Shown here: in pieces, positions 15,441-22,802 of the stretch
How positions within the stretch are numbered: the stretch's first letter is position 1
Layout of the letters: each line of letters begins with the position of its first letter
Assembly (NCBI RefSeq): GCF_001424875.1
Contig: NZ_LMCT01000045.1
Coordinates: 186,108 to 250,107 of the forward strand
Direction: 5' to 3'
Length of the DNA: 64,000 bases
Source of the DNA: Kitasatospora sp. Root107
GTDB lineage: Bacteria; Actinomycetota; Actinomycetes; Streptomycetales; Streptomycetaceae
The notes under the pieces: generated by a model
Databases searched by the model: none
The model's input: the letters and a program-made list of their open reading frames with translations, nothing else
Told to the model about the DNA's origin: nothing
Made by a program: the position numbers and the translations under genes

Positions 15441-16358
15441 TCAGTCCGCCCAGGGGGTGATGACCGCCTTGCCCCGGACGTGGCCGCCCTCCACCAGGCG
15501 GTGGGCCTCGGCCGCCCGCTCCAGCGGGAAGGTCGCGGCGATCTCCAGCCGGAGCGCGCCGGACTCCCAGAGCCCGGTCAGCTCGGCCAGCCGGGCGGCC
15601 GTGCGCGGGCCACGCAGGCTGGTCAGGCCGAGCCGCTGGGCACCGAGGTAGTCGACGATGGTGCCGATCCGGGCGTGGTCGGGGACCAGCTCGAGCGAGG
15701 CTTCCAGGGCGCCCCGGCCGGCCGCGTCCAGTGCGGCGTCCACGCCGTCCGGTGCCAGCTCGCGGACCCGGTCGGCCAGGCCCTCGCCGTACGTGACCGG
15801 GATCGCGCCGAGCTCGCGCAGGTAGGCGTGGTTGCGCTCGCTCGCGGTGCCGATCACGGTGGCGCCCCAGGCCCGGGCCAGCTGGACGGCGACCGTGCCG
15901 ACCCCGCCCGAGGCGCCGTGGATCAGCACCGTGTCGCCCCGGCCGACCTTCAGCTCGGTCAGTGCGACGTGCGCGGTCTGCGCGGAGGCGGAGAACGAAC
16001 CGGCCTCGGCCCAGCTCATCGCGGCGGGCTTGGCCACCAGCTGGGCGCCGTCCACCGCGACGTGCTGGGCGTGGCAGTTCAGCAGCCGGAAACCGAGCAC
16101 CTCGTCGCCCACCTCCCAGCCGAAGCTGCCCGCGCCGAGCTGCTCGACCACTCCGGCGAACTCGTTGCCCGGGATCGCCGGGTACGCGATCTCCGCGCCG
16201 GGCGGGCTCCAGCCGGCGCGGACGGCGGTGTCGGCCGGCTGGATACCGGCCGCCAGTACCCGGACCAGCACCTCGCCCGGGCCCGCTACGGGCACCGGCA
16301 GCTCCGCCACGTACAGCACCTCGGGGCCACCGGGCTCGTTGAACATCGACGCCAGCAT
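15441..16358 (-). CDS. NAD(P)H-dependent MDR oxidoreductase (quinone reductase-like)
   Basis: 305-residue zinc-independent medium-chain dehydrogenase/reductase. The N-terminal GroES-like domain contains GPGEVLVRVLAAGIQPADT and PAIPGNEFAGVVEQLG. The Rossmann domain has VLIHGASGGVGTVAVQLARA, and RGKAVITPW ends the protein. Zinc-binding Cys/His sets of alcohol dehydrogenases are missing, which fits the quinone oxidoreductase branch. The ATG at 16356-16358 has GAGGAG upstream; an in-frame extension lacks a good site. A SoxR-like palindrome lies in the promoter, suggesting induction by redox-active compounds. The exact substrate is unknown. The 3' end faces the tRNA-Lys remnant. Confidence 0.88.
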   Translation of the reverse strand: MLASMFNEPGGPEVLYVAELPVPVAGPGEVLVRVLAAGIQPADTAVRAGWSPPGAEIAYPAIPGNEFAGVVEQLGAGSFGWEVGDEVLGFRLLNCHAQHVAVDGAQLVAKPAAMSWAEAGSFSASAQTAHVALTELKVGRGDTVLIHGASGGVGTVAVQLARAWGATVIGTASERNHAYLRELGAIPVTYGEGLADRVRELAPDGVDAALDAAGRGALEASLELVPDHARIGTIVDYLGAQRLGLTSLRGPRTAARLAELTGLWESGALRLEIAATFPLERAAEAHRLVEGGHVRGKAVITPWAD

Positions 16359-16404
16359 GGGGCTGCTCCTCTTGGTTCGTCGGCTTCTGTCGCCCACTCT
16401 CGAT

Positions 16405-16422
16405 GTTCAAGTGCGCTTGAAG
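16405..16422. promoter_or_regulatory. SoxR-like operator upstream of the MDR oxidoreductase
   Basis: TTCAAG-TGCG-CTTGAA, a perfect inverted repeat with G on each side, closely matches the SoxR consensus CCTCAAGT-N-ACTTGAGG. On the minus strand it sits after a TTGACT -35 element. About 19 bases separate that element from a weak -10, the long spacer typical of MerR/SoxR-controlled promoters. In Streptomyces, SoxR regulates small sets of oxidoreductase genes. Confidence 0.55.
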
Positions 16423-16515
16423 TCAAGCACCCGGCGGCGCGCCGGAGCACGGCTTGGCGCATTGTCAGATTTATCCTGACCCGAGGGGCCGTCAGAACCG
16501 AGAGGACAGTACTCC

Positions 16516-18096
16516 GTGGGTCAGCTGTCACTGCTCTTCCTGGTGCTGCTCGCCTCGGTGGTGACCATCCCGGTGGCCCGGCTCACCCGGGTGCCGCAGC
16601 CGGTGCTGATGACCGCGATCGGATTGCTGTTCGCCTGGCTTCCGCAGGTGCCGGACATCACCATCAACCCCGAGCTGATCCTGCCGCTGGTGCTGCCGCC
16701 GCTGATCTTCGCGGTGGCCCGGCGCTCCTCGGTCCGGTACTTCCGGGCCAACATCCGCTCGATCCTGCTGCTCGCGGTCGCCCTGGTGATCGTCACCACC
16801 ACGGTGGTGGCCGGGGTCTTCCACTGGCTGATGCCCACCCTCCCGCTGGCCGCCGCCGTCGCCCTCGGCGCGCTGGTCTCGCCGCCCGACCCGGTCGCGG
16901 CCGTCGCGGTGGCGGGCAGCGTCGGCCTGCCCCGGCGGCTGGTCGCGGTGCTGGAGAGCGAGGGCCTGTTCAACGACGTGACCGCGATCGTCATCTACTC
17001 GGTGGCCGTCGAGGCGGTGGTGACCGGGGACTTCTCGGGGAGCGGCGCGGCGCTGCGGTTCGTGCTCTCGGCGGTGGTCGCGGTGGTGGTGGGGATCGCG
17101 CTGGGCTGGCTGAACGCCAAGCTGGCCGGTCTGCTCGAGGACCCGACCCAGCAGGTCGCGCTCAACCTGCTGGTGCCGTTCGCCGCCTATGTGCTGGCCG
17201 AGGAGATCCACGGCTCAGGTGTGCTGGCCGTGGTGGTCTGCGCGCTCTACCTGGCGGACCGGGCGGCCGACGCCGACGACGTGGCGTACCGGCTGGTCGG
17301 CAACGCCTTCTGGGAGATCGTCGAGATCCTGATCACCGGCGTCGCGTTCGGGCTGATCGGGCTGGAGCTGGCCCCGCTGATGGAGGAGGTCAGGGACAGC
17401 TGGCACGGAATGGTCGGTGACGCGGCCTGGGTGGTCGGCGCGCTGGTGCTGGTCCGGCTGCTCTGGCTGTTGCCGGCCGCCTGGATCTCCAAGCGGGTCA
17501 GCCGGGCGGACGAGGACACCCCGATCAGCTGGCGGGAGACCCTGGTGCTCTGGTGGTCCGGGATGCGCGGGGTCGCCACCGTCGCGCTGGCGCTCGGCAT
17601 CCCGCTCACCATCGACGGCGGCGCGGCCTTCCCCGGGCGGGACGAGATCATGGTGGTGGCCTTCGCGGTGGTGCTGTTCACCCTGCTGGTCCAGGGTCTG
17701 ACGCTGCCTCTGGTGGTCAGGATGCTCGGCCTCGGCGGCGCGGCGGACGCGCACGAGGAGGCGGTCAAGCAGCTGTGGTGGCGGGCCGCCAAGGCCGGGC
17801 TGACCCGGCTCGGCGAGCTGGAGGACGAGCGCGACCTGCAGCCCGAGGTGGTCGAGCGGCTGCGGGAGCGTCAGCACGACCGGCTGGCCAGGCTCTGCCC
17901 GGAGAGGTACGCCGAGGAGGAGGCGCAGGAAGCCAGGGAGCGGTTCGTCCAGTGGCAGGCCGCCGCCGACATCGAGCAGGAGATGATCGCCGCCTCCCGC
18001 CGTGAGGTGCTCGCCGCCCGGGGCGAGCTGGGCGGCGACCCGGAGATCGCCGACCAGGTGATGCGCAAGCTCGACCTGCGCTCCCGGCGCAAGTGA
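16516..18096 (+). CDS. Na+/H+ antiporter, CPA1 family
   Basis: 526-residue membrane protein with about 12 predicted helices and a ~110-residue hydrophilic C-terminal tail. CPA1 hallmarks are PPDPVAAVAVA, the ESEGLFNDVTAIVIYS segment with the ion-site Asn-Asp pair, and the helix WWSGMRGVATVALALGIP. It should exchange sodium (or potassium) for protons at the cytoplasmic membrane. GTG at 16516 follows GAGAGGA. It is separated from the divergent oxidoreductase by about 155 bases. The tail is charged and may regulate activity. The transported ion cannot be told from sequence. Confidence 0.92.
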   Translation: MGQLSLLFLVLLASVVTIPVARLTRVPQPVLMTAIGLLFAWLPQVPDITINPELILPLVLPPLIFAVARRSSVRYFRANIRSILLLAVALVIVTTTVVAGVFHWLMPTLPLAAAVALGALVSPPDPVAAVAVAGSVGLPRRLVAVLESEGLFNDVTAIVIYSVAVEAVVTGDFSGSGAALRFVLSAVVAVVVGIALGWLNAKLAGLLEDPTQQVALNLLVPFAAYVLAEEIHGSGVLAVVVCALYLADRAADADDVAYRLVGNAFWEIVEILITGVAFGLIGLELAPLMEEVRDSWHGMVGDAAWVVGALVLVRLLWLLPAAWISKRVSRADEDTPISWRETLVLWWSGMRGVATVALALGIPLTIDGGAAFPGRDEIMVVAFAVVLFTLLVQGLTLPLVVRMLGLGGAADAHEEAVKQLWWRAAKAGLTRLGELEDERDLQPEVVERLRERQHDRLARLCPERYAEEEAQEARERFVQWQAAADIEQEMIAASRREVLAARGELGGDPEIADQVMRKLDLRSRRK

Positions 18097-18293
18097 CCGG
18101 CAGGGGTGGAACCGACGAAGTGTCCGTGACCGCAGGTGGCGGCGCGGGTGACGGTCCACCAGGACGGTTAGGCTGGCCCGGGCAGGCCGTCAACGGAGTC
18201 GGCGCACCACACCTGTACTACCGCCGGACCTCGCGTCACCCTCCCGCTGGGCCCTGCCGGTACTCACAACCGGATGACTTCGAGGAGCAACCG

Positions 18294-19946
18294 ATGACGG
18301 CGCTGAACCGTACCCCCCTGGACCGGCTGCCGCAGTGGACGGCACTGGCCAAGCACCGGGAGGAGTTCGGTGACACCCATCTGCGCGAGCTGTTCGCGGC
18401 CGACCCCGGCCGCGGGGCCGAGTACACGCTGCAGGTCGGCGACCTGCTGGTGGACTACTCCAAGCAGCTGGTGACCGGCCAGACCCTGGGCCTGCTGCGG
18501 GAGTTGGCGGCCGCCACCGGTGTCGCCGAGCTGCGCGACGCGATGTTCCGCGGCGAGAAGATCAACATCACCGAGGACCGGGCCGTCCTGCACACCGCCC
18601 TGCGCGCCCCGCGCGGCGCGGTGGTCGAGGTGGACGGCGAGAACGTGGTGCCCGCCGTGCACGCGGTGCTGGACCGGATGGCCGCCTTCGCCGACAAGGT
18701 CCGCTCCGGCGAGTGGACCGGGCAGACCGGCAAGCGGATCAGGAACATCGTCAACATCGGCATCGGCGGCTCGGACCTCGGCCCGGCGATGGCGTACGAG
18801 GTGCTCCGCTCCTACTCCCAGCGCGACCTGACGGTGCGTTTCGTCTCCAACGTGGACGGCGCGGACCTGCACGAGGCGGTCCGCGATCTGGACGCCGCCG
18901 AGACGCTGTTCATCGTGGCATCCAAGACCTTCACCACGATCGAGACCATCACCAACGCCACCTCGGCGCGGGAGTGGCTGCTCGGTGAGCTGGGGGCCGG
19001 CCAGGAGGCGGTCGCCAAGCACTTCGTGGCGCTCTCCACCAACGAGGCCGGGGTGGCCGACTTCGGCATCGACGTGGCCAACATGTTCGAGTTCTGGGAC
19101 TGGGTCGGCGGCCGCTACTCCTTCGACTCGGCGATCGGCCTCTCGCTGATGATCGCGATCGGCCCGGACCACTTCCGCGAGATGCTGGACGGCTTCCACC
19201 TGGTCGACGAGCACTTCCGCACCGCGCCCGCCGAGCAGAACGTCCCGCTGCTGCTCGGCCTGCTGGGCGTCTGGTACGGCGCGTTCTTCGACGCCCAGGC
19301 GCACGCGGTGCTCCCGTACTCGCACTACCTGGCCCGCTTCACCGCCTACCTCCAGCAGCTCGACATGGAGTCCAACGGCAAGTCGGTGGACCGCGAGGGC
19401 AACCCGGTGGACTGGCAGACCGGCCCGGTGGTCTGGGGCACCCCCGGCACCAACGGCCAGCACGCCTACTACCAGCTGCTGCACCAGGGCACCAAGGTGA
19501 TCCCGGCCGACTTCATCGGCTTTGCGAAGCCGGTCGCCGAGCTGAGCCCGGCGCTGGCCGCCCAGCACGACCTGCTGATGGCCAACTTCTTCGCCCAGAC
19601 CCAGGCGCTGGCCTTCGGCAAGACCGCCGAGGAGGTCGCCGCCGAGGGCGTGCCCGCCGAGCTGGTCCCGCACAAGACCTTCAAGGGCAACCACCCGACC
19701 AGCACCGTGCTGGCCGCCGAGCTCACCCCGTCGGTGCTCGGCCAGCTGGTCGCGCTGTACGAGCACAAGGTGTTCGTCCAGGGCGCGGTGTGGAACATCG
19801 ACTCCTTCGACCAGTGGGGCGTCGAGCTCGGCAAGGTGCTGGCCAAGCGGATCGAGCCGGTGCTGCTGACCGGCGAGGGTACCGAGGCGCTGGACAGCTC
19901 GACCGCCGCGCTGGTGCAGAACTACCGCTCGCTGCGCGGGCGCTGA
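18294..19946 (+). CDS. pgi: Glucose-6-phosphate isomerase
   Basis: 550 residues, usual length. It interconverts glucose-6-phosphate and fructose-6-phosphate in glycolysis. Motifs: GIGGSDLGPAMAYEVL, FVSNVDGADL, SKTFTTIET, the catalytic-region Glu in DMESNGKS, GTNGQHAYYQLLHQGT and PHKTFKGNHPTS. ATG at 18294 has GAGGAG at good distance; the frame is open further upstream without a good site. It is separated from the antiporter by ~200 bases of probable promoter. A 12-bp terminator follows. Confidence 0.97.
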   Translation: MTALNRTPLDRLPQWTALAKHREEFGDTHLRELFAADPGRGAEYTLQVGDLLVDYSKQLVTGQTLGLLRELAAATGVAELRDAMFRGEKINITEDRAVLHTALRAPRGAVVEVDGENVVPAVHAVLDRMAAFADKVRSGEWTGQTGKRIRNIVNIGIGGSDLGPAMAYEVLRSYSQRDLTVRFVSNVDGADLHEAVRDLDAAETLFIVASKTFTTIETITNATSAREWLLGELGAGQEAVAKHFVALSTNEAGVADFGIDVANMFEFWDWVGGRYSFDSAIGLSLMIAIGPDHFREMLDGFHLVDEHFRTAPAEQNVPLLLGLLGVWYGAFFDAQAHAVLPYSHYLARFTAYLQQLDMESNGKSVDREGNPVDWQTGPVVWGTPGTNGQHAYYQLLHQGTKVIPADFIGFAKPVAELSPALAAQHDLLMANFFAQTQALAFGKTAEEVAAEGVPAELVPHKTFKGNHPTSTVLAAELTPSVLGQLVALYEHKVFVQGAVWNIDSFDQWGVELGKVLAKRIEPVLLTGEGTEALDSSTAALVQNYRSLRGR

Positions 19947-19952
19947 CGGACG

Positions 19953-19980
19953 GCGGCCCCCCGCTCGGGCGGGGGGCCGC
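19953..19980. terminator. Terminator after pgi
   Basis: 12-bp stem GCGGCCCCCCGC / GCGGGGGGCCGC with TCGG loop, seven bases after the pgi stop. Confidence 0.85.
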
Positions 19981-19998
19981 TCCGGCCGGGCGCGCTGG

Positions 19999-20098
19999 GA
20001 ACGAAGGAAGGCCCCCACCGTGAGGTGGGGGCCTTCCGACCGTCTGTGCGCCGCCAGGGACTCGAACCCCGGACCCGCTGATTAAGAGTCAGCTGCCT
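19999..20098. repeat. 100-bp direct repeat, copy 2 (terminator plus tRNA-Lys)
   Basis: Identical to 15282-15381. The 14-bp terminator hairpin is at 20006-20037 and serves the tRNA-Lys gene on the minus strand. The two copies bracket the oxidoreductase, antiporter and pgi genes. Confidence 0.95.
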
Positions 20099-20121
20099 CT
20101 AACCAACTGAGCTAGCGGCGC
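20047..20121 (-). tRNA. tRNA-Lys (CTT anticodon)
   Basis: 75 bases, GCGCCGC acceptor strand pairing with GCGGCGC, discriminator A, CCA not encoded. The anticodon arm GCTGA-CTCTTAA-TCAGC gives CTT (lysine AAG). The T arm is CGGGG-TTCGAGT-CCCTG. The D arm reads GCTC-AGTTGGTTA-GAGGCA, one base longer between D stem and anticodon stem than the usual layout, so a bulge is needed. This is the intact copy of the pair with 15330-15394. Confidence 0.9.
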
Positions 20122-20174
20122 CTGTCTGACGTGGAAAACATTAGCAGCGTGATCCGGCGGAACCAAAATCGGTT

Positions 20175-20774
20175 TCAGGCCTCGGTGGGCTCGGCCGGCG
20201 CCTTTGCCCGGGAGGCCCGGACGCAGGCCCAGAGCACGGTGGCGGCGCCCGGCAGCCAGGGCTCTCGGGAGTCCGGTGCGACGATCCAGCGGCCGGCGCC
20301 CTGGCCGGGGGAGGCCGGGGCGTCCACCATCCGCTGGATCGGCGGCACGGTCACCGCGTCGCCCTGCCCGTGGCAGAGCAGCGGCGGCACCTCGCGGGCC
20401 CACTCCTCCCAGGCCAGCAGGGTACGGAGCCGGGGCGCCGCGCCCGGCTGGACGAACAGCAGGGTCCGGCCCCGGAAGGAGGCGACCGGACCGCAGCCCG
20501 GGCCGGAGGCCCAGAGTTCGTCCAGCACGGCGCGGCCGAACAGGGCCGGCATGCTGATCACGTCGAAGGCCCGCCCACAGGGCAGGACGGTCGGCGCCCA
20601 GGGGCGTGACTCCCAGAGGGCGCGCATGCTGCGCGGGTACTCACTCGCGGAGGCCAGCCAGGACTCCCCGGCCACGGTGACGTACTCCACGGATTGATAC
20701 GTCCAGATGTCCACGGGCAGCAGACTGGCCCGGCTGGGGTGAGCCGCGCCGGGAAAGCGACGTTCGGCGGACAA
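20175..20774 (-). CDS. Bifunctional DNA primase/polymerase-like (prim-pol N-domain) protein
   Basis: About 180-200 residues. It matches the small streptomycete proteins annotated from the prim-pol N-terminal domain: TVAGESWLASASEYPRSMRA, then APTVLPCGRAFDVISMPALF, GPVASFRGRTLLFVQPG, LLCHGQGDAVTVPPI and WIVAPDSREPWLPGAATVLW. Clear catalytic acidic residues of archaeo-eukaryotic primases are not evident, so real polymerase activity is doubtful. The start is unsure: a TTG at 20774 or a GTG at 20714, neither with a strong ribosome site. It follows the nuclease/helicase group on the same strand. tRNA-Lys lies just downstream. Role unknown. Confidence 0.7.
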   Translation of the reverse strand: MSAERRFPGAAHPSRASLLPVDIWTYQSVEYVTVAGESWLASASEYPRSMRALWESRPWAPTVLPCGRAFDVISMPALFGRAVLDELWASGPGCGPVASFRGRTLLFVQPGAAPRLRTLLAWEEWAREVPPLLCHGQGDAVTVPPIQRMVDAPASPGQGAGRWIVAPDSREPWLPGAATVLWACVRASRAKAPAEPTEA

Positions 20775-20832
20775 CGGGCGGGGGAGGGGCGTACCCTTCC
20801 CGCCTGCATATGCCAGAGGCGTGTCGAAGGGC

Positions 20833-21291
20833 CTAGTGCTGCTCGCCGCTGTGCTGCTGGCGGATCAGGGTGCGGCCGTACTCGACCATCCGGGCCGCGT
20901 AGTCCGGCGTCCAGTCGATCCGGGTGGCGATCTCGGCGGGCGAGAGCGCGTCGAACCGGCGGGTGTCCGCGAGCTGGGCGGCGGCGATCGCCTGGAAGTC
21001 GGCGGCCCGCTCGGCGGCGACCCGGAAGGCGAGGGTCAACTCGGTGGAGCGACGGAGCAGTTCGGCCGGGTCGTCGATCGACTCCAGGTCGAAGAACCGT
21101 TCCTCCTCGGGCTCCGCGGCCGTGGGCTCGAACAGCAGCTGGGCCGGGCGCAGGCGGCGCGGCGGCGGGGTCTCGGCGGTGGGCGGGGTGGTGCTCGGCT
21201 CGCCAGCGGAGGGACCGGACTGCGCCGGGAGTGGCCGTACGGCTTCGCGGTCGACCGGCTGGGCGGACACCGGCGGATGGCGGTCGGGCAT
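20833..21291 (-). CDS. Hypothetical protein with disordered N-terminus and helical C-terminus
   Basis: 152 residues. The first ~65 are Pro/Ala/Ser/Thr rich and likely disordered. Residues ~75-150 (DDPAELLRRSTELTLAFRVA to YAARMVEYGRTLIR) look all-helical and highly charged. ATG at 21289-21291 has GGAGGTG eight bases upstream, a strong start. It lies 113 bases after the helicase gene on the same strand, so it may be co-transcribed with it. Family not recognised. Confidence 0.72.
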   Translation of the reverse strand: MPDRHPPVSAQPVDREAVRPLPAQSGPSAGEPSTTPPTAETPPPRRLRPAQLLFEPTAAEPEEERFFDLESIDDPAELLRRSTELTLAFRVAAERAADFQAIAAAQLADTRRFDALSPAEIATRIDWTPDYAARMVEYGRTLIRQQHSGEQH

Positions 21292-21404
21292 AGGGAGACA
21301 CCTCCGAGGTGGCGGGTGAGGGGGCTGCCGTCCATTGTCGCGCGGGAACGGCCGGTAACGGAACGGTGCACGTGCGGGCGCTATTCCCGGGCCGCGCGCC
21401 CCCG

Positions 21405-22802
21405 TCAGTGGAGCTGTACCCGGTGCTCGTTCAACTGGGCCAGCACCGCGTGGTTGGCCTCCCAGCCGTCCGGGAACTTCATCGTCACCCCGAGCTGGAC
21501 CGGCTCGGTCGCCGGATGCTCGTCCAGCAGCTCCGGGATACCGGCCCTGGCCACCACGATGCAGGCGTGCCGGTGCCGGGTCGCGAGCACACAGAGCCGC
21601 CCGGTCTCCAGGTGGAAGGCGGTGGCGTCCGGGCGTCCGGAGAGCGGGTGCAGCACGACGGTGACGTCGTACTCGCGGCCCTGCAGCCGGTTCGCGGTGT
21701 CCACGGTGACGGCCGGGCCGGCCGAGCCGTCCACCGGCACGCCGAGCTTCAGCAGCGCGGCCCGGACGGCCGCCGCCTGGTCCCGGTGGGCGGTGCCGAC
21801 CGCGATCCGGTCGGCGGTGAGCGGGGTGCTGCCCTGCTCCGAGTGGGCGGTCAGCCCCCGGGTGAGCAGCCGGTGCACGGTGGCGGCGGTGGCGGCCACC
21901 GCCTGCGGGTCGGTCCGCACGGTGTGCCGGGCGGGCAGCTCCAGCAGCGCCCAGCCGTGCTCGGCCGCCTCGTCGATCGCGGCGTCCAGCGCGGAGCCGT
22001 CCGGGGCGGTGGAGGTGGTCAGCCGCCGGTCCTCCGGCCCGGTGCCGGAGCGGAACGGGGTGTACGGGTAGAAGGCCGCCGAGATCAGCGGCGCGGCGGA
22101 GTACGGCAGCCGCCAGGAGACCGGCAGGCGGTGCGGCCGGATCTCCGGGTTGTGCGCGAGCAGGGTGACCACCGCGCTGCTGGACGGGTCGTAGGACAGG
22201 CCCGCCCACTGGTCGGTGCCGACCACCGTGAACGGGTCCAGCTGGCCGGGGTCGCCGACGAACAGGGCCCGCTCGAACAGCCCGGCCACGGCGAGCAGCG
22301 CGTCCGAGCGCATCTGGTACGCCTCGTCCACGATCGCGTGCCGCCAGCGCGCCTCGGTCTTCACCCACTGCCACTTGGCGGCGGTGGAGATCACCACGTC
22401 CTGCTCCAGCAGGTCGCCGACCTTCGGCGCGGCGGTGACGTTGGCGTACCGGGACAGCTCGGCAGCGGGCTTGCTGTCGGCGGCGTGCAGCCGGCCGATC
22501 GTGAGGTCCGGGCCCTTCTCGGCCAGCCGGGCGACCAGGTCGTCCACCTGACTGTTCGTCTGGGCCACGATCATCAGCTTCTCGCCGCCCGCGACCAGCT
22601 CCCGGGCGGCCCGCACCACCAGGGTCGACTTGCCCGCACCGGGCGGTGAGTCGACCACCACCCCCCGCGGGGCACCCGGGGCGGGGTGGACGGTGGCGGC
22701 CAGGATCGCTGCCACGGCGGAGTCGGCGGCGGCACCGGGATTCTCGTCGGGGCGCTCGTTGGTCGGACTGCTGGGCGGACTGATGGTCATGCCGGTGGTC
22801 AT
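21405..22802 (-). CDS. SF1 (Upf1/Dna2-like) DNA/RNA helicase
   Basis: 465-residue superfamily 1 helicase of the AAA_11/AAA_12 type. Motif I DSPPGAGKSTLVVRAA, Ia MIVAQTNSQVDDLVARL, II HAIVDEAYQM, III LFVGDPGQLDPF, IV-region IAVGTAHRDQAAAVRAAL, V TVDTANRLQGREYDVTVVLH, VI CVLATRHRHACIVVARAG. The order and spacing match SF1B helicases such as Upf1 and the helicase half of Dna2 (5' to 3'), without accessory domains. Its ATG overlaps the stop of the preceding gene by four bases (ATGA), so it is translationally coupled to the unknown protein and, through it, to the RecB-like nuclease. A DNA-processing complex is inferred; the partner set is unusual. Confidence 0.85.
   Translation of the reverse strand: MTTGMTISPPSSPTNERPDENPGAAADSAVAAILAATVHPAPGAPRGVVVDSPPGAGKSTLVVRAARELVAGGEKLMIVAQTNSQVDDLVARLAEKGPDLTIGRLHAADSKPAAELSRYANVTAAPKVGDLLEQDVVISTAAKWQWVKTEARWRHAIVDEAYQMRSDALLAVAGLFERALFVGDPGQLDPFTVVGTDQWAGLSYDPSSSAVVTLLAHNPEIRPHRLPVSWRLPYSAAPLISAAFYPYTPFRSGTGPEDRRLTTSTAPDGSALDAAIDEAAEHGWALLELPARHTVRTDPQAVAATAATVHRLLTRGLTAHSEQGSTPLTADRIAVGTAHRDQAAAVRAALLKLGVPVDGSAGPAVTVDTANRLQGREYDVTVVLHPLSGRPDATAFHLETGRLCVLATRHRHACIVVARAGIPELLDEHPATEPVQLGVTMKFPDGWEANHAVLAQLNEHRVQLH

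Noticed and set aside
20175..20774. Reading the prim-pol-like protein as an active primase/polymerase of a mobile element
   Set aside because: It lacks evident catalytic acidic residues and a helicase domain, and it belongs to a widespread small streptomycete family. No element boundaries are visible.
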